A stretch of DNA of 64,000 nucleotides. It comes from Ambrosia x helenae. Lineage: Eukaryota; Streptophyta; Magnoliopsida; Asterales; Asteraceae. Under the pieces are notes generated by a model. The model saw nothing but the letters and a program-made list of their open reading frames with translations, was not told the origin of the DNA and searched no databases. Below are positions 1 to 10,040 of this stretch, one piece after another; positions within the stretch are counted from its first letter, which is position 1, and each line of letters starts with the position of its first letter. The translations under genes were made by a program, and so were the position numbers. The stretch spans positions 54,241,453 to 54,305,452 of the forward strand of contig CM061233.1 of assembly GCA_030844895.1 (NCBI GenBank), written 5' to 3'.

Positions 1-360
1 TCTCTCCCTCTCTTTCTCAAGTCTCTTTTTTGGTTATGTGTGATTTTTAGTGATTTTTTTGCTAGTGTTTGACATTCTTTTTGGATGATCGAAAATAAGA
101 GTTAAAGTGGTTGGTTTCCGGGTGGTTGGAGGTGTGGCCCGAGAAGATAGATCCGTCGTAGAAGACGACTGGTCCAACCTCTCTCTCACTCACTCTTGTC
201 GTAAACTCTCTCTTCCTCTCAAGTCTCTTTATTTCTCTGCGTTTCTCTTATCCTAGTTAAAGGACGTGATGATGATATGAAGCTATTGATATAGCGACAA
301 AAGAGTTCTTTGTACGCCCACTTGCCGATGTTTGGATTCTGGTTACATAGTTTAAAAAGA
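1..360. other. Pyrimidine-rich non-coding DNA
   Basis: CT-rich tracts at about 1-30 and 180-235 resemble a plant 5' UTR or promoter. No open frame of useful length is visible on either strand. The words 'ctagtgtttgacattc' at about 63-78 are the reverse complement of the 'caaacactag' word found in the repeat array that follows, so this may be the inverted edge of that array. Confidence 0.4.
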
Positions 361-2640
361 ATGTCAAAGACTAGAAAAAAAGAAGGGTAACATGTGTTAG
401 TTAGACATAAAAGGGTAACACGTGTTACTTGATCTAATAAAGTTGACTAAGTAGCAATGTAAAAATGAAAACAAAAAAAAAAGATATACTTACATAGAAC
501 ATTCAAATAATAGTAAGCAATAAAAGCTTCAATGGAGACGCCTTAAAGGTTACATGGTTAGTTGTCATACATATTACCCTTTGCATAAATAGGGTAACAT
601 GTGTTATCTGACCAAGTCTGCGTGCTTGGTAGCAAAGTGAAGATGAACAAGAGAAAAAACCTACCCAGGACATTCAAATGAACTGCATGGAAGGATAACA
701 TGTGTTAATGTTGCATTAGAGGATAACATGTGTTATTTGGCCAAATCAATGTGCCTAGTAGGACGGTAGGATAGTATATACCTACATTCAAATAACAATA
801 AGCATAAAAAGATTCAAAAAGGTCCCAATAAAGGTCAATTGTTTCAAACAAGAATGCCAAACACTAGCGAAAAAAGAAGGGTAACATGTGTTAGTTGGTC
901 ATAAAGGGGTAACATGTGTTATCTGATCTGATAAAGTTAAACTGTTGCCCCCATATACCTATGAGAAGATCTAACATTTGGTAGTATGGGGTGTTGTTGT
1001 AACATATGTTAAACCTGTATCAATTGTCAGCCTTTTTGTCTTTCTTACCACTTTTGTTTTCACTTCGTAAGTTTACAAAGAAATAAGTAAACATAACATA
1101 CAAATTATTAACACACATTATTAAGAAGTGTCATAATAAACTATTGACCACTTTGTGTTTGTTTATATTATCAAGGGGCTAACATGCGGTCCCACCAAAA
1201 GTATTCCCACATGGGGACATTCACATACACTGTAAGTTTAACATATGTTAGTATAGATGGCATGGTAACATATGTTAAACTTGTATTTATTGTCAACTAA
1301 TTTTGTCTTGCTTACCACTCTTATTTTCACTTCATAAGTTTACATAAAAATAAGTAAACATAGCATATAAACTATTAACACACGTTATTACAAAGTATCA
1401 TAACAAACTATTAATCACTTTAACAAAATAAAATATAGTAAATCTATACATTGAGTACTAAAAACGAAAACGATATTCAAAAGCTTCAACAAAGGACCTA
1501 ATAAAGGTCACTTGTTTTTTTTGTGACATAGGTTTCAACAAGAATGTCATAACATTAGAAAAAAAAGAAGGATAACATGTGTTATCTGATCTGATAAAGG
1601 ATAACATGTGTTATCTGTCAGCCTTTTTTTTTCTTGCTTACCCATATAGTTTTCACTTAATAAGTTTACTAAGAAGTAAAGCATACAAACTATTAACACA
1701 TATTATTACAAAAAAATATCATTACAAACTATTGAACAAGAGATAAACCTACCCATAACATTCAAATGAACTGCATGGAAGGGTAACATGTGTTAGTTAG
1801 TCATAAAGTGGTAACATGTGTTATCTGATTTGATAAAGTTAAACGGTTGCTCCAATATACCATGAGAAGATCTAATATTTGTTAGTATGGGTGGTGTGGT
1901 AACATATGTTAACACTTGTTATTACAAAGTATCATAACAAACTATTAATCATTTTAACAAAATAAATATAGTAAATCTATACATTGAGTACTAAAAAAGA
2001 AAACGATATTCAGAAGCTTTAATAATGACCTAATAAAGGTCACTTGATTTTTTTTGTGACACATGTTTCAACAAGAATGTCAAACACTAGAAAAAAAGAA
2101 GGGTAGCATGTGTTAGTGAGGTAACATTTGTTAAAGTTGTATTACAAAGTATACTGAGAAATAAAGCATACAAACAATTAACACACGTTATTACAAAGTA
2201 TAACTACAAACTATTGACCACTTTAACAAAATAAATCTAGTAATTCTATACATTGACTACCAAAGAGAAAACGTTATTCAAAAGTTTTTCTACATATTTT
2301 TCTCGGCTTCTTTGGACTTCGTATCTTAACATATGTTAACTGTGGGGGGTCTTCGTTATCAACTTCAAAACAATAGATGAGATGTTAAATGGTGTTACCA
2401 ACTCATCATCTAACATACTAACAAAAGTAACACATGTTAACCTACTCAAACATTTCATCAAACACATGGAGTGTATATATCCAAAACATAAAAGACATTA
2501 TAATTACCTTCCATACATTCACCATTAAATTTAAATAGACATCCATATATCCAAAACACAAAAGACCTTATAACTACCTTCCATACATTTACTATTAACT
2601 TCTAACATACTAACAGAATAACACATGTTAACCTAGTCAG
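361..2640. repeat. Diverged tandem repeats carrying a 12-bp palindrome array
   Basis: About 20 copies of TAACATGTGTTA, TAACATATGTTA or close variants occur here. Clear ones begin at 388, 416 (TAACACGTGTTA), 595, 696, 724, 882, 910, 1000, 1239, 1266, 1573, 1602, 1784, 1812, 1900, 2327, 2428 and 2619; weaker ones at 2104 and 2122. They lie in longer diverged repeats: one module has 'gaatgtcaaacactagaaaaaaagaagg' type sequence ending in the palindromes and a TCTGATCTGATAAAG tail (near 360, 848, 1537, 2070); another has 'ctattaacacacgttattacaaagtat' type sequence (near 1100, 1375, 1690, 1915, 2180). No coding potential. The cores CATGTG, CATATG and CACGTG are E-box-like, but no function can be shown from sequence. 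Confidence 0.8.
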
Positions 2641-2715
2641 GCATTTCATCAAACACATGGAGTTCATATATCCAAAACACAAAAGACATTATAATTACCT
2701 TCCAGACATTCACAA
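2411..2715. repeat. Two-copy tandem duplication, period 192 bp
   Basis: The segment beginning 'taacatactaaca' at 2411 recurs at 2603. Both copies run through 'cacatgttaaccta', 'catttcatcaaacacatggag' type sequence and 'ccaaaacayaaaagacattataattacc'. A partial third copy of the latter half lies at about 2540-2590. Non-coding. Confidence 0.75.
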
Positions 2716-3009
2716 TCTAACATAAACAAAAAAATAATAAAAAAAATGAAAAAGGTTAACATACGTTTTTTTTTCTTTCAAGCATTAGATCAAACACTTG
2801 GTGTGCAAACAAAACTATTTCCAGATCGAAAATTGAAGTTTCATTAGCACAACAGATGAAAGAAATATTCATTTACATGAACAAACAAGGTGCATGTCAA
2901 AAACAACATACCATCAAAATACACAACTATTTTTTGAGGGAAACAATACTCAGTTACAATATGAACAACATGAACAACACAAAAAACAACATACCACCAA
3001 AATACACAC

Positions 3010-3354
3010 CTACTTCTTCAGTCATTTTCAAATGACTAGTCACAATCCTGTCATCCCTCGCTAACTCTTTGAACAACCTCCATGTGTTGTCGCCCCTCTG
3101 ACAAAAGGACTAAGGGTGTGGGTTCGATTTATGGAAAGATTTGAATCCCTATATGGTCATATCTGAAACCCAGATCTGTGAAACCAAGATTATCTTCTTG
3201 TAACACCATCACGACCACTTTTGACCAAAACAACACCACCATAAATTCCCAATACATTTACATCAGTTGAGAAGTTGTTATGAACAAAACTACAAGGATG
3301 AGATGAGTTCAATGGTAAAATGTTTGGAGGTGGAGATGAGATGCTGAAATCCAT
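3010..3354 (-). pseudogene. 5' fragment of an unidentified plant gene
   Basis: On the minus strand an ATG at 3354 opens a 54-codon frame (MDFSISSPPPNILPL...) ending at 3190, Ser/Pro-rich like an organelle-targeting N terminus. Further along, 3097-3010 looks like an 88-nt internal exon: it is preceded by a 'ttttgtcag' acceptor, followed by GTGTGT, and in one frame reads RGDNTWRLFKELARDDRIV... without a stop. I could not find a splice junction joining the two in phase, and I do not recognise the protein. It may be a truncated host gene or a captured fragment. The DNA between 3360 and 3600 would be its upstream region; no clear TATA box is visible. Confidence 0.35.
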
Positions 3355-3600
3355 GGATATGGGGATAAGGGTATGAAGGTGATGAGGGATTTAGATGAAA
3401 ATGGGGGAATGGGGTGGGGTGGGTTATTAAAAAGATGCTTCAAACTTGGGGGAGTGTGTATGAGAACATGGGGGTTTGTGAAAGTTTGTACAGATTGTAC
3501 TTGATATAGAAGGATGGTTGACAATGACAAGGAGTTAAAATTACTTGACTACCCCTAAAATAATAATATAATCATTTTTGGATTGGGTGATGTGGCACCA

Positions 3601-4613
3601 TATTAACGACATACAAGGTTTTCATGGTTTTCACTATAACATTGGTTTTCTTCATATACTTACACTATATATATATATATACTAGTAAGAAGCCTGCGCG
3701 ATGCGGTGGCGGCGAAAATTTACAACGCGGTACTCGTTTTTTGTTTATTTACCAATCGTTACGTGATTTATTGTTGTCGCTGATGACACTCTTGAACCTC
3801 CCTCCCCCCCCCCCCCAATGGAACGATATATCAAACTCCATACTTTTGGAGTGGTGTGAAAGAGTCAATTACGAAATGGACATCCATGCTTAATTAGACA
3901 TCAACTTTTTTATTTAGGGTGGTGTACTACCCATCGCCCTCATCACATTATCACTAAAATTCAATAGACCTTAACACCTCGTTTTATCACATTATATCAA
4001 ACCACTAATCACATTCATCACTAAATCATTCACATCATACCAATAAAAAAAACAACCAATCATAACATTTCACCTCATCTCCAAACAAACCACCCACCCC
4101 ATCGCTACCATGATAATGACCACATAACTTAGCCATCACAACGTGAAGATGGTATTTGTAGCAGTTTTTCACCCATTTAGCTTAGTTTTGTCATACAGAT
4201 TCAAATAAAAAATAAAAATTACAAGGTTCAATAAAAAATAAAAATTACAAAAGGTTCAATAAAAATATAACTCATAACATAAACCTTAAATAGTTAAATA
4301 GTTCAATAGAAGATAGTCATAAGACTATAATATGAACCTAAAAAATAAGAATCACAAAATATCCGGCAGTCGACCACAAGTGTTACCGGAAATTAAATTG
4401 TTATTCACTGACATAGACATTAAAATCATCAAATCTTAACCTATAGCAGAGTGTGCATTTGAGTTGGTTGTCTTGGGGTCTCGCAATAAATACGCTAAAT
4501 TCTGCATCCAAATGTTAGATTTTTACAGGAGTGAGCTAAATGAGTGGGATTAGACACTCATGTCTGACAAATACAAGTGATCATTCAAATATAAATATAA
4601 ATTTTTAAGTTAT
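3601..4613. other. AT-rich intergenic DNA, no supported gene
   Basis: Contains a short (TA)n run near 3669-3680 followed by 'actagtaagaagcctgcgcg', a motif type often seen at the ends of plant dispersed repeats, but I could not define an element. An 89-codon open frame at 3624-3893 crosses the (TA)n and a C14 run, and is not credible as a gene. The rest is simple AT-rich sequence. Confidence 0.5.
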
Positions 4614-4621
4614 CGTATATT

Positions 4622-4802
4622 CAGGGGCGAAGTATTGTGAGGGCTAGGGGTGGCCCCCCTGTTTTTTGGCGCAGTAGTGGAATTTGCGCTTTTCGTAGGT
4701 AAATTTAGTTTGGGTTGAGTCCGGCCCCCGCCGATTTGCCACTACCGACCGAAAAAAATTGAGTCCGGCCCCCGTCGATTGGCGAACCAAGCTTCGCCAC
4801 TG
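4622..4802. mobile_element. hAT-like MITE, 181 bp, with 8-bp target duplication
   Basis: The ends are CAGGGGCGAAG and CTTCGCCACTG, an 11-bp terminal inverted repeat with one mismatch. Both flanks carry CGTATATT (4614-4621 and 4803-4810), a perfect 8-bp target-site duplication. CAG-type ends with 8-bp duplications are the hAT superfamily signature. The inside is GC-rich ('gagtccggcccccg' occurs twice) and codes for nothing, so it is non-autonomous. Confidence 0.9.
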
Positions 4803-4810
4803 CGTATATT

Positions 4811-6035
4811 TGAACATAAACATACATTTTCTTACATCTTCATTGTAAAACTTATAAGTTCAATGTTATGAGGCACTATGCTTCTAATAGAAATCAATCA
4901 AATTATAAACCGAAGATCGATTCACTCTGCAAACAATAACATAACTAATTACAAACCATAAGTTGTCACAAACCAATATCAATTAACAAGATTACAATCA
5001 AAGTTAGTTAAATAAAATTGAGTTACATTAATAAAAGATGTGCAGAACATTAATGACCAACATAACAAGTGTTGAGAAGTGGGAATCGATTAGGGAACGG
5101 AACTGAGAAATCACAAACTTTGTACTTGATTAATACAATTAATGAAGACATGGTAGTAAAAAGAGATGTTATACATTGGTTCAAACCATAGATCACCTGA
5201 CCCTATTGTTTGACCCCATTATAGCTATAAAAATGTGACTTTGAGCACTGTTGAAGTTAGCAGTGTGAGCCAGACCATATGGGCAACGGCCATTTTCCAT
5301 TGCATTCTTTCACCATTTTAGGGAATATTTCTGGGTAGACCATTTCTGATGAAGCTGCACTCTTTCATCATTTTGTACTCTCTGCTCTGTTTCACCAAAT
5401 AGACCAAACAGCTAACTTGATTTCTGCAGATGTAAGAGGCTCACCAGGCCATATGGTAACCTGATAATTCATAGACAATAAAGTTAAATGAAAAGTTAAA
5501 AACTACCACAAGCTTTGAATCTATAGTAAAATAGATCCAATACAATGTTTACCATAACTGAATTCACATCTTTTTCTATATAAAAAAAAGAAGAAGTAAC
5601 TTCAAGAGAAGGCATGTAAAAAACGGCATTTACTCAAACATTGATCTTCTAAAACTAATTCAGTCAGGTTCTAGTGTTCTACATACTTTCTCATAGTTGA
5701 GACTCCAAACTATAAAAAAAATAATAAAGTTGGGTTGTAGTGAATCTGACTTTCTTTTTGTACAGTTATGTGGAATAAAGTTTCCAAGTGGGCAGAATTG
5801 CACAAAGTTAGATTACCTTGGTATGTACAAACTTTCAAACAAGTGATAGCAATTTTGGTTGCGGCATTTGCATGATGGTGTCCTAGTTAAAATGGGTTGG
5901 GATCTCCCATTTAACTAATTTGTTTGACCCGTTATGTGATAATAATAAATCAAGTGATAATAATAAATCAAGTCGACCCATTCACAAGTAAACTAACTAA
6001 AATCGCAAACTTAAGTTTCCTCTTTATCTTTATAC
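4811..6035. other. Intergenic DNA; one possible antisense exon remnant
   Basis: Mostly AT-rich with no good ORF. On the minus strand, 'gtctatgaattatcag' ending at 5461 looks like a 3' splice site and is followed by a short frame (VTIWPGEPLTSAEIKLAVW...) that stops after 22 codons. The family is not recognised. A 17-bp direct repeat (GTGATAATAATAAATCA, and 'tcaagt') lies at 5936-5973. Confidence 0.35.
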
Positions 6036-6346
6036 CTATTTTGTCAAATCTCCTAGGCGCACTCAAGGCGCATAGGCCGAGGCCGGACCCTAGGCGCTTA
6101 AAAAACGAAGGCATTTTTAAATAAGTCATGTAGTATATAATACATTTTAATGGTTTTAGAGATGTTTTAGGTTTGTTTAGGACATGACTACTATAGGATG
6201 TTTTAGGGTTGTTTAGGACTTGTTTATGGCTCATATAGGATGGTTTAGAGGTTTTAAGCAACTTTTAGCCTGAATTTGACTGGAAATTGGCATGAAATTA
6301 CGCCTTAGCGCCTAAAGGCACGCATCACTTGCTTTTGACAACATAG
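6036..6346. mobile_element. GC-box MITE, about 311 bp, hAT-like
   Basis: The ends read CTATTTTGTCAAA and TTTGACAACATAG, an imperfect inverted repeat. It shares a 26-bp identical stretch (6053-6078, 'ctaggcgcactcaaggcgca...') with the MITE at 7843-8145, so both belong to one family. Flanks 'ctttatac' and 'atctatac' look like a decayed 8-bp target duplication. No coding capacity. Confidence 0.65.
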
Positions 6347-6571
6347 ATCTATACATATATAAGAGAAGATAACTAAAATTGTAGTACGAGAAAACAATAC
6401 CTATGGGTGCGGCCCGTTTCTAACCTTGATTTGACTAATGCACATCCACCACCAGCAAGTACCTCAACCACTCAATACCTAATTATGAAATGAGTTAGCT
6501 TTATCATTCGTATTGCAAGATAATATTATCTAACATTTCAATTATTTATTGCCACTACTAGAAAAAATGCT

Positions 6572-6750
6572 TTCCATGACACGCGTTTTATGACACACGC
6601 TTTTTTATGACACGCAAAAGCGTGTGTCATTAAAAAACTGTCATGGATTGTAAAATTTGGTTAATTAATGATGCACATTTTTGTGTGTCATGAATTTAGT
6701 GTCAAGAAATTCAAAACATGATGGTATAAGATATTGCGTGTCATTATTTT
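6572..6750. repeat. Left subterminal repeats of the CACTA element
   Basis: Multiple direct and inverted copies of ATGACACGC / GCGTGTCAT are seen, for example 'atgacacgcaaaagcgtgtg' near 6607. In this superfamily such subterminal units are binding sites for the TNPA-like protein. Confidence 0.8.
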
Positions 6751-7842
6751 GTGTCATAACTTTTTCCACAAATTCTAATTTCCCTCCCATCCTATCCCGC
6801 CCCCTGCTATCTCTTTCTTAAGTTTAGTCACAAATCCTATTTTCCCCAAAATCAAACCAAATCGATACTCTCAACCCTCATAAAAACCCTAATCCTCAGC
6901 CACCTCCGGCCATATTTGGGTCAGTATAGAATATAGATTTCATCCTATATTATCAGTAGCCAAATTGATGCTCCCAGCCCTAACACCTCCGGCCTAACAC
7001 CTCCGACTTGTATCAATCGGTTACTGTTCAAGCAAAACTAAAGGACGACTTTGGTACCTACAACTTTCTTTCATTATTTGTGTTGTATTTGGTTGTTATA
7101 AGTTGTGTCATTATGCAGTGATGAAAGTGGTGATGGTGATGATCGATGGTTGAGACGGTACCGGCGCTCTTCTTTTATCATCCACATCTCTTCAATCCAG
7201 AACCTGTGATGGTGAAAACATTTCTTCTATCATGTTTTTTTTTATGTCAGGTATAATATTACACCTAGATTGTTTGTTAATTGTGTTTTAAATTTCTGTT
7301 TCCGTGTGTTCGCTAATATGTTAGGGTTTCAGTTTCAGATTCTATTTAGTATATGTTGATGTTGTTTCTTTAGTTGAATTTTGAGTGTAACTACATCGAC
7401 TAATAGGAACCAAACTGAGTTAAATCGCTTTTCCAATGAACTAAGCAGGTATGTCTACTAATAATTGACTTTTGTTTGATGAAATAGTGTTGAATATGTT
7501 TGGATTAGAAGATGTTACTATTGATCTAGAAATTAGATTTTAGTTCTTTTTTTAGTACTGTTTGTTTATGCATCAACTAGTTTGGGGATGAGATAATACA
7601 ATGGCGCAAGTTTCTTTTACTATGTGCTTGGTCTTTGATTTGAAATTGGGTGTAATTGTGGTGAATAAGGATTATGCATCTGATTTAGATTTCATTCATT
7701 GAGATCAAAATCCACATGGTCATGTTTACAGGTCAAAATCATGAGGGTTGTTTGATTCATAATTATAATCTATGAATCTAGACCCGCTTGGTAGATGAAC
7801 TGCTTACTTGGCACTGAATATGAATTTGTTTGATATGCAAAG

Positions 7843-8145
7843 CATAGTTATCAAAGGCGCTAGCCGCTAGGCGCACTCAAGGCGCATAGGCCTCGCCTAG
7901 GGCCAAGGCGCGAGGCGCAAAAAAAGCGAGGGCCTAAGATAAAAAAAGCGAACAATAAAATAAAGTAAAAATATATTAAAATAAAGCTATTTTTCATCTA
8001 GTTAGTATTCAAAAGTTTTGAAATATTAATCTATTAGTGTATAGAAGTAGTGTTCCTTAGATAAAAGTAGAAATCCGGTGCAAATGCATCGCCTCGCCTA
8101 AAAAATGGGCCTAGGCGCAAGAGGCGATGGCTTTTAACAACCATG
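7843..8145. mobile_element. GC-box hAT-like MITE nested in the CACTA element
   Basis: The termini CATAGTTATCAAAGGC and the inverted CATGGTTGTTAAAAGCC match over about 16 bp. The flanks carry a perfect 8-bp duplication ATGCAAAG (7835-7842 and 8146-8153). The element is 303 bp with GGCGC-rich ends and an AT-rich middle. It belongs to the same family as 6036-6346. Removing it rejoins the surrounding CACTA interior cleanly, so it landed after the CACTA content was assembled. Confidence 0.88.
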
Positions 8146-8662
8146 ATGCAAAGGGAGCAGCCCAGTTTTATACTGGTTTACTCAATGTGTATGGCTTTAT
8201 GTGTAGCAGGACTTTCTATAATGTAAGAATATTATGTGGTTATGCCTTATCTTTGACCAAATTCATCAGGTATGTATTTTGCCATTTTATACTATCCTAC
8301 ATTTTAACCGTTGGCTGCTGCGTGTAACATTGTTTTCCTGAATTAATGTAGGTGAGAAGTCGTTAGCGAATTCCTAAACATTTTCTAGCTTGCTGGATTT
8401 CAATGTGGATTCTATACGATTGTTTCATCAATATTATACACAAAAATGTTAGGTGCTATAAAAGCATATTTTAAACATAACAAGGGAATATTAAAGGAGA
8501 TAAAGAATCAATGGTTGGCGATTCAACTTATCACCATTTTTACTACTCATTGAGATGGTATTCAGCCTTTAGATTAAATGAGTTGCGTTGCTTTGAATGT
8601 TGTAAAGTGTTGGTATCGTTTACTACGATTCTATATTTTCTGGACTTCTGGTTCTTGGACAG

Positions 8663-8909
8663 CCACTCAAGTGATATTTACAAGTGAAAAGATTCAAGAA
8701 ATTATTCCCTTATCTGGAAATGCAATCTTGGACAAGGTACCTTTGTTAAAATGAATCTATAATATTCAATTCTTTTTTCATATCTGTTACCTTTTTTAGT
8801 ACTTGTTTGTTTATATTTCTATTGATATCCTTTTGATTTTCTATTTTGGCAGCCAATAACATCTTTGCTTATGCAATATCTTAATGATGCTGATTTTCTT
8901 TCCAATCTG
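8663..8909 (+). pseudogene. Captured host gene fragment (two exons) inside the CACTA element
   Basis: Two stretches behave like consecutive exons. 8663-8736 (74 nt) follows 'cttggacag' and precedes 'gtacct'; 8853-8909 (57 nt) follows 'attttggcag' and precedes 'gtatgtt'. The reading phase carries across: the first ends ...SGNAILDK and the second continues PITSLLMQYLNDADF.... I do not recognise the family. Earlier and later exons were not found, so this is a captured piece rather than a gene. Capture of host exons with introns is known for CACTA and MULE elements. Confidence 0.5.
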
Positions 8910-9179
8910 GTATGTTCTTATATCATATTTTCAGTTTATTGTAATGAATCATGTGACTTGCAAGTCGTAGGCATGCTACAAAACGATCTCAGTTTTTTTC
9001 CTTGTAGCATGGTTGAATATGATAGCCATCACTTAATATGCAAAAAAGAAAAAAAAAACTAAATATTCTAGCACTTATAAAGAGTGGAAGATGAATTTTT
9101 GGGCCTTATAACTCTTCTTACTCAGGTTTGCTGCTGGTTCATGCTAAACATGTCTATTAGACAAAGCGGGTCAGTTTAT

Positions 9180-9600
9180 TTTCTGTGGGGATTCACCAGT
9201 GAGCTTTTTCAAAGTCAATAACTCGACTTTATAGTGTCGTTTTAGTAGGAATTCTACCAAACGCCGCACGCCACGCCAGAATCCAAACCTTTCTTGGAAC
9301 CTAGAAATTTCGCTGCACCAGAAAACTTGCAGCCTGAGAACGGCTGCACTGCAGCAATTTTTTGACAGCCCCAACCCTGAAATCTGACCCACTTATGTCG
9401 CCCAACCCACAAACCCAATTGTCCTCCACAAAGCGTAGCCGAGGACAGGAAATACATTGCAGCAAAGCACCCAATTCAGCAGCAGCATTCTGACCCAAAC
9501 CCGCTGTAGCCCAGTCCCAAGCCCAACCCGAACCCGTGGATGATACCCGGTCCGCCACAGAGGCGAACTTGTTTCATTCAGCAGCAAAAAGGGTTGGAAA
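9180..9600. other. GC-richer block inside the CACTA element, origin unknown
   Basis: Base composition is clearly richer in G+C than the neighbourhood ('cagcagcagcat', 'cccaagcccaacccg'). Several overlapping frames stay open on the minus strand, but none shows a recognisable domain and the overlap of three frames argues against coding. It may be another captured segment. Confidence 0.35.
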
Positions 9601-9824
9601 TCAAACTTTATTTATAGGTTATATTTTGTAGCGACACAATATTTTTTGTTAATTTTAAAATTTTGTTGGTATATTTGACTTATGATTATGAAATAGATTG
9701 TTTTGGTATATATTAAATGTATTTGTTTTGCTATAAGGATTTTGTTAGTGTGTGTATAGATCTATATGAATTCAGGGTATATTCGTAATTTATAGATTTT
9801 TTTATTTTTTTTTTGTCAAAAAAG

Positions 9825-10020
9825 ATGACACGCATAGCGTGTCGTAAACGTGTGTCATTAAGGCGTGTCATTAATGCGTGTCATGAAAGAGTGTCATTAA
9901 TGCGTGTCATAAAAGGATGACACGCAAAAGCGTGTCATATTAATTTTATGAACATGCCTATAATGACTTTCTTTTGCGTGTCATAAACCCCCTTTTATGA
10001 CGCGCAATGCGCGTCAAGAA
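9825..10020. repeat. Right subterminal repeats of the CACTA element
   Basis: About ten copies of the GCGTGTCAT/ATGACACGC unit in both orientations, including 'atgacacgcaaaagcgtgtc' at about 9917, the mirror of the left subterminal region. This supports assignment of both ends to one element. Confidence 0.82.
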
Positions 10021-10040
10021 AGGTCTTTTTTCTAGTAGTG

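Larger units (their letters stand above)
6553..10040. mobile_element. Complete non-autonomous CACTA (En/Spm) transposon, 3488 bp
   Basis: It starts CACTACTAGAAAAAATGC and ends TTTTTTCTAGTAGTG, matching inverted termini beginning with CACTA. Both sides carry TGC (6550-6552 and 10041-10043), the 3-bp target duplication expected for this superfamily. Subterminal regions are packed with ATGACACGC/GCGTGTCAT units. No TNPA- or TNPD-type transposase is visible, so it would move only in trans. The interior holds unrelated sequence: a CT-rich UTR-like block (about 6770-7240), a nested MITE, two exon-like pieces (8663-8909) and a GC-richer block (9180-9600). This is typical of gene-fragment capture. 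Confidence 0.93.

Noticed and set aside
3624..3893. 89-codon plus-strand frame
   Set aside because: Crosses a TA microsatellite and a C14 tract and has no domain.
9171..9587. Four overlapping minus-strand frames rich in Trp, Gly and Cys
   Set aside because: Mutually overlapping in three frames with no domain. They reflect local GC composition inside the CACTA element.
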